DNA from: Nectonema munidae
Lineage: Eukaryota; Nematomorpha; Nectonematoida; Nectonematidae
Assembly (NCBI GenBank): GCA_030549495.1
Contig: JAUIRK010001039.1
Location: 558,001-622,000 of the forward strand
Reading direction: 5' to 3'
Length of the DNA: 64,000 nt
The notes beneath the pieces are model-generated. The model did not search any database, was not told where the DNA came from, and saw only the letters and a list, made by a program, of their open reading frames with translations. The first letter of the stretch is position 1. Each line of letters opens with the position of its first letter. Below, piece by piece: positions 60,201-64,000 of this stretch. A program made the translations under genes and the position numbers.

Positions 60201-61622
60201 TCTTTCCATCTGAAATGATCAATTTGAGCATGAGCCCCCCAAGAAGGCACTCTGAATTTAAATGGCCCTTTATTAGCAGATATGTTTGTGCAAATAAATT
60301 AGAGAATTTTTATTTTGAATCATTTATTCTCATTTTTAAAATGAACTTATCTGATACAGTCATTGCTGTGATTAGCATTACAACCGTGCAGATTTGTCAC
60401 AGACTTCAGAACTAAAATAGCGTAATGTATGAGAAAAAGTTGCCAAAACTTGCTTATCAAATTTAGAAAAAACCCTGTATTTGTCGAACTTTTAGGAATA
60501 CTTCTAAAATGGTCTTTGTGAATGTGAGAATACTTTAAGTGAAGGCCGAATAAAAAGTTAAATCAGAATTAATTAGGAAGAGTTGAAACTAGTGAATGTA
60601 GATAAGGTTAGAGCATGTTTGACTGTACGTGCATTCTCTTCTCAAAGAAATGGTAAAGCTTTACATGGAATTTTAAGTAACTATTTATATAAGTGTTTGT
60701 GTTTTTGGAAGAGAGCTAATCAAAAGCAATTCAGAAAAGCTTTTGAGAGATGATTGAACTCCAACGCGAGAACCAAATGAAAAAGAAGTTTAGAAAGGTA
60801 CAAAAAGAAAAGTAAATTTATAATTCATTTCTGAGAGAAATCAAAAAAGAAAATTGCAAAAACAAAAAAAGTAGAGATGATTATGAACATATTTTATGTA
60901 TTAAAAATAGAGAAACATAAGAAAAATAAAAAGATTTCCTTTATCTACATACTTTGGTTCTTAATCTATAAAGTGACTTGGCCCTTCTTAGTTATACTGG
61001 ATTCATTTCTCGCTCAATGTCGTCTACTATATCAGATTGATCGTCGAATGGAAGGACGGTGTGTGTGTGATGGAATGAAATCGTTTTTGAAAAAAATTCG
61101 GGTGAGTTAGTTCGGGTACTAAAAATCCTATTTAACGTGTCTCAGATTTTATTTGGGTTCGGTTCGAATAGAACAAAAATAATTTTTTTCGAATCGATTT
61201 AATGTTAGAGAAAGCGTATCTTAGAGATCTTTTCTCCATAACTTACATTTCTTGTATTTGCCAATCATATCCGAGATTATTAACGCAGCTCATTTAAATA
61301 TTCAAAATTTGTTCAATAAATTCTCAAAATTATTAGTTCAATTTAGGAGTAATTTGATTGGTTAAAATAAAAAATTATTCTAAATTTTTTGATCCAATCA
61401 AATGAAAGAGTTTGCGTACTTAACCGTCTCTTATTTGTCTTTATTTTCTAGCATTTTGATTGGCCAGTTTCTTCAACAGAGTATGAAATTTGCTTGCCAA
61501 AGAAGAGAGTTCGTGGTGACTGCGAAAATTACGTGCGTCTCTTTGCAAGGCTTTCTTCTGACACTTTCTTTGTTTGTGGTACGAATGCCTACAGTCCCAG
61601 GTGCAGAAAGTACAGACGAACT
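36287..61622 (+). CDS. Semaphorin, N-terminal part (four exons, continues beyond window)
   Basis: Exons 36287-36395, 48284-48392, 59756-59810 and 61452-61622 join in phase with GT-AG junctions to 148 residues. Exon 1 encodes MNNLTNLLNFMISKCYSLF and a signal-peptide-like hydrophobic core (LFLILALKSFC). Exons 2 and 3 join to IVLSNFSD, PNFFKFLHSENGVFYIGA and RNKLYNFSLSADG, the first blades of a Sema domain (compare LLVGARNxVYN in known semaphorins). Exon 4 gives DWPVSSTEYEICLPKK, GDCENYVRLFARLSSDTFFV and CGTNAYSPRCRKY, matching the conserved CQNYIRV and CGTNAYKPxCRHY blocks with their cysteines. Semaphorins are secreted or membrane ligands for plexins in axon guidance and immune signalling. The class (1 or 2) cannot be fixed without the C-terminus. 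Introns are about 11.9, 11.4 and 1.6 kb. Exons 2-4 are secure; exon 1 is supported by phase and signal peptide only. Confidence 0.85.
36633..36707. repeat. GACAATTYGG foldback repeat, copy 2
   Basis: CAGGGACAATTCGGCC at the left, CCGAATTGCCCAGAGGCCGAA at the right. Related to copies at 35160 and 41577 but with a different middle. In semaphorin intron 1. Confidence 0.5.
37362..37410 (+). mobile_element. Possible hAT-type start
   Basis: ACAGGGGTTTTCATTCC followed by GAGTTCGGTCGCAATT resembles hAT starts of the CAGGGGTTTTCAAAC type. No opposite end was found. Confidence 0.3.
37712..38402 (-). mobile_element. Non-autonomous hAT element, 691 bp, keeping a transposase C-terminus
   Basis: The perfect 8-bp duplication GATGTATC lies at 37704-37711 and 38403-38410. 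The ends are CAGAGGCGTAGCTA and TAGCTACGCCTCTG, perfect inverted repeats, each followed inward by GC-rich CCGCCC/GGGGCGG blocks. On the - strand, 38299-38107 encodes VVASCER, a stop, then FSKLKLIKNYLRASMSQTR, LAILSIEREYAQEINFEDVI and KDFAERKARKVKL, ending at a natural stop. This is the dimerisation C-terminus of hAT transposases related to ZMYM1-like proteins. The rest of the transposase is absent, so it is a deletion derivative of an autonomous element. In semaphorin intron 1. Confidence 0.9.
38107..38299 (-). pseudogene. hAT transposase C-terminal (dimerisation) fragment
   Basis: A 63-codon remnant inside the 691-bp element. The family motif SER-FSKLKLIKxYLRSxMSQ is readable, with one stop just before FSKLK and otherwise an open frame to the natural end. 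The catalytic DDE part is not present. Confidence 0.8.
38916..39198 (+). mobile_element. hAT-type MITE with poly(G) sub-ends, copy 1
   Basis: It starts CAGTGGCGGATCCAGAAAT followed by a run of 12 G. Near the right side CATAGGGGGGG...CTAGG precedes CCCCCTTGGATTCGC, the inverse of the start, where the last bases are lost. The same pattern, better kept, is at 57427-57607. No clear target duplication at this copy. In semaphorin intron 1. Confidence 0.75.
39231..39250. repeat. (TA)n microsatellite
   Basis: About ten TA units, directly after the hAT-type MITE. Confidence 0.8.
40648..40666. repeat. (CAC)n microsatellite
   Basis: Six CAC or CAC-like triplets in semaphorin intron 1. A (CA)n run also lies near 40981-40994. 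Confidence 0.8.
41306..41435 (+). mobile_element. TTAA MITE, copy 5, 130 bp
   Basis: TTAA on both sides (41302-41305, 41436-41439). The ends are CCCATTTACAGCC and GGCCTTAAATAGG. The interior (GGAACATAAGTAATTTCATC, ATAAATCGTCTGCGTTTTTT, AGATATCGTCTGC) is nearly the same as the 130-bp copy at 18524. In semaphorin intron 1, so the family is dispersed and not a local duplication. Confidence 0.85.
41577..41668. repeat. GACAATTYGG foldback repeat, copy 3
   Basis: GGGACAATTTGG, then CTGGACAATTTGGC, a middle AAATTTTAATATCAATAT, and GAGGCCGAATTGTCC reversed at the right. The outer blocks are inverted repeats of each other. Collinear with the copy at 35160. Confidence 0.6.
41780..42142. mobile_element. 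MITE-like element with GTCAAAACGCCC inverted ends
   Basis: The left end is GGGTCAAAACGCCCAAA; the right end, reversed, is GAGTCAAAACGCCCGAT, matching in 13 of the first 14 bases. About 363 bp, AT-rich, no ORF. No clear target duplication. Superfamily unknown. Confidence 0.55.
43419..43590. mobile_element. Foldback MITE with 57-bp inverted arms
   Basis: The arms 43419-43475 and 43534-43590 match at about 50 of 57 positions when one is reversed (GTCTTTTCG, ACGGCCAC, CAAGTAAT, ACCATT, CTGCCTTT). A 58-bp AT-rich loop lies between. The transcript would fold into a long hairpin. No ORF. A stretch at 43091-43155 with repeated CAAAACGTCCGAAA words may be debris of a similar element. Confidence 0.75.
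44160..44290. repeat. Dispersed repeat, copy 1 (partner around 46107-46385)
   Basis: It shares, in order, AGCCCTT, CCATTT, GAATAAAAGTA, TTCCTAGTGAAAACGGCC and CCACAAGTTGA with the region at 46107-46385. The partner is interrupted by a SINE. Confidence 0.6.
46107..46385. repeat. Dispersed repeat, copy 2, interrupted by SINE-1
   Basis: AGCCCTT, CCATTT, GAATAAAAGTA, TTTCTAGTCAAAACGGCCAC, then the SINE, then CAAAACGTCCACAAGTTGAC. The arrangement shows that the repeat is older than the SINE insertion. Confidence 0.6.
46193..46357 (+). mobile_element. tRNA-derived SINE (SINE-1), copy 2, with 12-bp target duplication
   Basis: ACATTTATTAAT lies exactly on both sides (46181-46192 and 46358-46369). 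The tRNA-like head is GGGGGCGTGTGTAAGGTTGG, then CTCAAGGTCTTGGGTTCGATCC with box B. The body TTCCTCATATTTCGATACAAG and GTGCCTTCTCGATG follows, with a short ACCTTT-repeat tail. Made by RNA polymerase III and inserted by a LINE machinery in trans. About 165 bp. Confidence 0.88.
47750..47818. other. Three consecutive hairpins in a GC-rich island
   Basis: GAGGAG/CTCCTC (47750-47770), CATGTGTGACA/TGTCACACATG with a 6-base loop (47770-47797), and GCGAA/TTCGC (47804-47818) follow each other almost without spacers. All arms are perfect. The block stands out in a very AT-rich intron of the semaphorin gene. No box A/B, no TTAA or 8-bp flanking duplication was seen. It could be a structured RNA, a transposon end or a protein-binding palindrome. 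Confidence 0.55.
48747..48897. mobile_element. Possible MITE with inverted ATGACATCCCC arms
   Basis: AATGAGACC and ATATATGACATCCCC at the left are mirrored by GGGGATGTCAT and TATATATGATCTCATT at the right. The middle is G-rich (CAGGGGCAGGGG, GGGGGG). About 150 bp, no ORF, no clear target duplication. In semaphorin intron 2. Confidence 0.45.
49628..49995. repeat. Three spaced copies of a CTACAYRTGTAG palindromic motif
   Basis: GACATATGTAGTTAAG at 49631, AACTACATGTGTAGTTAAGTG at 49784 and AACTACACATGTAGTCATGTG at 49941. The last two are followed by GCTT/GCTCTTGAAGACATTTTT and TTATGTAAG-like blocks. They lie just upstream of the piggyBac remnant at 50025. Confidence 0.55.
50025..50862 (+). pseudogene. 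piggyBac-type transposase remnant (C-terminal half)
   Basis: The + strand gives DLFGEEVVKV, YMDNFFATPSIFHHLRSNKY with a catalytic-type aspartate, NRMNMPDNLPSDKSRK, then in another frame GVGVAQWKDNNSVYLISNF, MVKCPLMASEYNKYMGGVDL (last catalytic aspartate) and, after a gap, SGRKRKAS plus a cysteine-rich end CPSCDVFLC...FKDYHQDA. These are, in order, the RNase H-fold and C-terminal zinc-binding parts of piggyBac transposases. The N-terminal half is absent, and one frame change near 50275 and several stops interrupt it. In semaphorin intron 2. Confidence 0.85.
53070..56150 (-). mobile_element. Decayed LINE (LINE-D), CR1/Jockey group
   Basis: On the - strand from the 5' side: an ORF1 start with coiled coil (VAKTKINIKKDLLLLFDDKD, FERLESIESEVYELQAEQKK, about 56145-55880), endonuclease pieces (VIDLPESKSRLAVLYRSPD, AGDFNIDLSNLND near 55210), RT pieces (GPLFFLDIYINDIF, IDFSKAFVDKV near 54010), and the RT C-terminus (YKYLGSTLESNLGFNTHFKN, HIFTLEQINEFQLASFIYK) ending in CNSLPIKIRK near 53110. 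Many stops and frame changes, and much of ORF1 is missing. It resembles LINE-C more than LINE-B. No tail was recognised. In semaphorin intron 2, opposite to the gene. Confidence 0.8.
56838..56865. repeat. (TA)n microsatellite
   Basis: About ten TA units in semaphorin intron 2. Confidence 0.8.
57427..57607 (+). mobile_element. hAT-type MITE with poly(G) sub-ends, copy 2, 181 bp
   Basis: The ends CAGTGGCGAATCCAGA and, reversed, CACTGGCGAATCCAGA match in 15 of 16 bases. The flanks GTTGGGTC (57419-57426) and GTTGGGAC (57608-57615) are an 8-bp target duplication with one change. G-rich sub-ends (CATAGGGGGC) lie inside both ends. It is the better copy of the family at 38916. In semaphorin intron 2. 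Confidence 0.87.
57616..59755. other. Semaphorin intron 2, 3' part: nothing recognised
   Basis: AT-rich, no ORF longer than 75 codons with any motif I know. One stretch near 58600-58760 repeats the words ACAATTTAGA and GGACAATTTAGA in both directions, forming weak inverted repeats. Confidence 0.4.
59811..61451. other. Semaphorin intron 3
   Basis: It runs between the NKLYNFSLSADG exon and the DWPVSSTEYE exon. Short ORFs on both strands show no recognised motif. A (CT)n run lies at about 59927-59941. Confidence 0.6.
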
Positions 61623-64000
61623 GTAAGCACATCATTTTTCTACTCTTCTTGCTGATGTTTTGTGACAAAATGCCTGATTTAGCAGAAAAATCTCTTCTGT
61701 TTTTGACGACATCTTTTTTATTTGTATTGATCCAGCATGAGTGTATTTCACTGAATGTTAAAAATTTTAGACCACAAGACTTCGTTTGTTTTGAATATGT
61801 AGAATCTTTAGACGCCTTTATCATACATCATGAATTTTAATATTTAAAAATATACCTATGGAGGGCGGGAAAAAGCACAGACTTGAATTTTAAAATTTTA
61901 TGTATATATGTGAAAAAATCTAATTATTGAGTGTTTTAATTTGTAATCTTTTATAATAAATAAATATTGAATATTTTTGATATCTTCTACACTTACGAAG
62001 AAAGAGGTATTAAACATTTTATTCAGACACCATACAGTCGTATTTAATCTAAGCGTTTTTATATTTTCTTTTTGATGGTGTTGATTTTTTATTTTGCTTT
62101 TGTTCCTGTTTTGTCTGCCTTTTTGGTTAAACATTCCTAATGTATCATGATAATTTATCCATTTTTTAACCTGAAACCAAAAATCGAGTAATAAGCCTTC
62201 AAGTTCATGTAAAATGAATGATCCTGAAGCATTGCAGGTATAATTTATGAAATATATATATTTAAAATAATATAATGCAATCATTTTTTCATTAAATTAC
62301 CTCAATAATTTTCATGAAATTTTGAAAATCGATTTTTTTTCTGTTTTTTAGGAAATTTTATTCTCTTTTTTTAAATTTATAGATAAGAAAATTGTTGATT
62401 ATCTTTACTCTCGGTTAGACATACCTTTTTAACGAACCTTTTTTTGAAACGTAAGAAGTTTTGACAGGTTTTTTATATTAAAACCGTAACTATTTTTTAA
62501 CTATGATTGATTATTATTATTATTAGCGATTTTTTGTTTAAGATTGTGTGCCTTAGACGGGTATTTATTTAGACATCTTTCTTTTATTGACGCATTTTAC
62601 CCCAGCCTCTCATTGATAAATCAAGTAAACGATTTCTTTATTTAAATGCTTTAACAGTTGTCTCCTTTTTCTTGGATCAAATGGATTAACAGTCTCAACA
62701 AAAAACTACTTTGATCAATTGACTCTCTTTGTATTTGTACTGTTAATGAGTTTCTATCACTCAAATAAGCACATTAACTTGTTAACATCAGTTAGTTTTA
62801 TTAAAATAAAAATCTTCATTTCAATGCTTTTTAATACAATTTTCTGCTTTACGATTATTCTGTTCGTTAACCGGCTATTAAAAATATTATTACTCCTTTT
62901 AAGCCCTGTGAAACACATAAATTTATTTGCTTTAAGTTATATCAAGACTAATTCAAAAAGATGAGCTTAAAAAACTTCTTAAAAAACATATTTGAGATAT
63001 ACCTAAAACCCCCTATTTGGTGCCAAAAAAGAGAGAACATTTAGTCATTTGATTGACCCTTTGATGATCAGATTCGAACACTAATCGCGTGTTTTCTTTT
63101 CAATTGAATTTTAAGTATAGTTAAATCAGACCATTACGAGTCCTTAAAGAATTAAATGTAAGAAATTGTCTGCATCATTTGAAAGGATTGAGTCAAATAG
63201 TTCGATGCAATGGCTACCAATTTTACTTAAAAATATTTTTGAAAAGTGTTCACAAATTTTTTGAAAAATCTTGTTAAACTTTAGTCGATTGGAGATGGAA
63301 AGTTGGCGATGGAGTTGGATAGAGATGGTGTTGGATTCACTTCTTTCAATCAATACCAAAACTCAACATACACTGTTTACGGTAATGACTTCTACTTAGC
63401 AGTACAGGGCATAGAATAATGTTTGAAGACAATTTTTAAAAACAATATCATATTGAAAAGGGCAATACAGAAGCAATATTGTATCAAAGTATTCTTAGAA
63501 AAGTTCGATGAAATAGGATATTGATATAATTTTTGGTGGAAATGTTCTTTAACTCTATAAGGAACAGCGTGACACCAGTGTGTCAAGAAATCAAAATCGT
63601 TAGCTTTAACACTTTCAAACCAAGTTGGACACATTAGCTTTGGAAAACCTTTGCTTTGTTAAATATGTGAAATTCGATTGAAAAATAATGCGGGCTATAA
63701 GTTCCTCAAAATTCCTTTCCTTGAAGGCTTGAACATCCTAAAAGAATAACTTTTATATTAAATTGTATAAATATGCTTTTATCTTTCTGTCAAATTGAAA
63801 GAATGATAATAATTTACATCTAACAAGTATAAGAACTACTTGAAAAGCATTGATCTTACCTTCAGATTATTTGAAATATCAATAAGTAAGAAATCAAAGT
63901 TGACACTATACCTATATCAGCCGAGTCTAGAGCGTTTTCCCATCCGCATTGATATTTACCAATTATAACAACTTCCGCCTAAACAATTACCAAGTAGCTG
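61623..64000. other. Start of semaphorin intron 4, nothing recognised
   Basis: It begins with a consensus donor GTAAGC. No stretch matching the next expected Sema block (with a CPFDP-like motif) was found before the window ends, so the next exon is probably further right. Confidence 0.5.

Noticed and set aside
61441-61824. A 127-codon ORF on the - strand
   Set aside because: It is the antisense shadow of the semaphorin exon at 61452-61622.
62170-62240. A possible next semaphorin exon ending at GCATTGCAG/GTATAA
   Set aside because: The peptide has no resemblance to the next Sema block and no good acceptor in the right phase.

Overview
The window looks like nuclear DNA from an AT-rich, intron-containing invertebrate animal. 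It holds spliced genes with GT-AG introns, an RBBP4-type histone chaperone, a p24 cargo receptor, a semaphorin and a rhodopsin-fold receptor, inside a dense mixture of LINEs, SINEs, piggyBac and hAT elements and one Ty3/Gypsy remnant. The protein sequences resemble those of arthropods and other protostomes; a crustacean is possible, but the sequence alone does not settle the species. There are no bacterial operons, rRNA genes or CRISPR arrays.

Layout. (1) 1-7.6 kb: the 3' two-thirds of an RBBP4/RBBP7 gene on the + strand, seven exons, with its N-terminal exons off the left edge; its introns hold an RTE-like LINE tail, direct and inverted repeats and a hAT end. (2) 7.6-11.1 kb: intergenic, with a broken piggyBac transposase on the - strand. 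(3) 11.1-19.4 kb: a complete five-exon p24-delta (TMED10-type) gene on the - strand, visible only after joining short exons; its second intron contains a single-exon, very divergent seven-helix receptor on the + strand, and its introns carry four of the five copies of a TTAA-flanked MITE family plus a hAT MITE with perfect 8-bp target duplications. (4) 19.5-31.4 kb: a retroelement island: a LINE copy with inverted 5' part, a nearly full-length PHD-finger LINE, a second 5'-truncated LINE, a broken Ty3/Gypsy piece with one LTR, and two tRNA-derived SINE families. (5) 31.4-36.3 kb: intergenic, AT-rich, with repeat debris. (6) 36.3-64 kb: the 5' part of a semaphorin gene on the + strand (four exons, very large introns, running off the right edge). 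Its introns hold hAT elements (one keeping a transposase C-terminus), foldback MITEs, a SINE with target duplication, a second piggyBac remnant and a decayed LINE on the - strand.

The host genes serve unrelated jobs: chromatin assembly (RBBP4), ER-Golgi transport (p24), signalling at the cell surface (receptor) and guidance or adhesion signalling (semaphorin). The receptor lies within and antisense to the p24 gene, so transcription of the two could interfere. Nothing here forms an obvious new multi-gene system; the most informative content is the set of hidden spliced genes, the nested divergent receptor, and several small transposon families with insertion structures that can be read directly.
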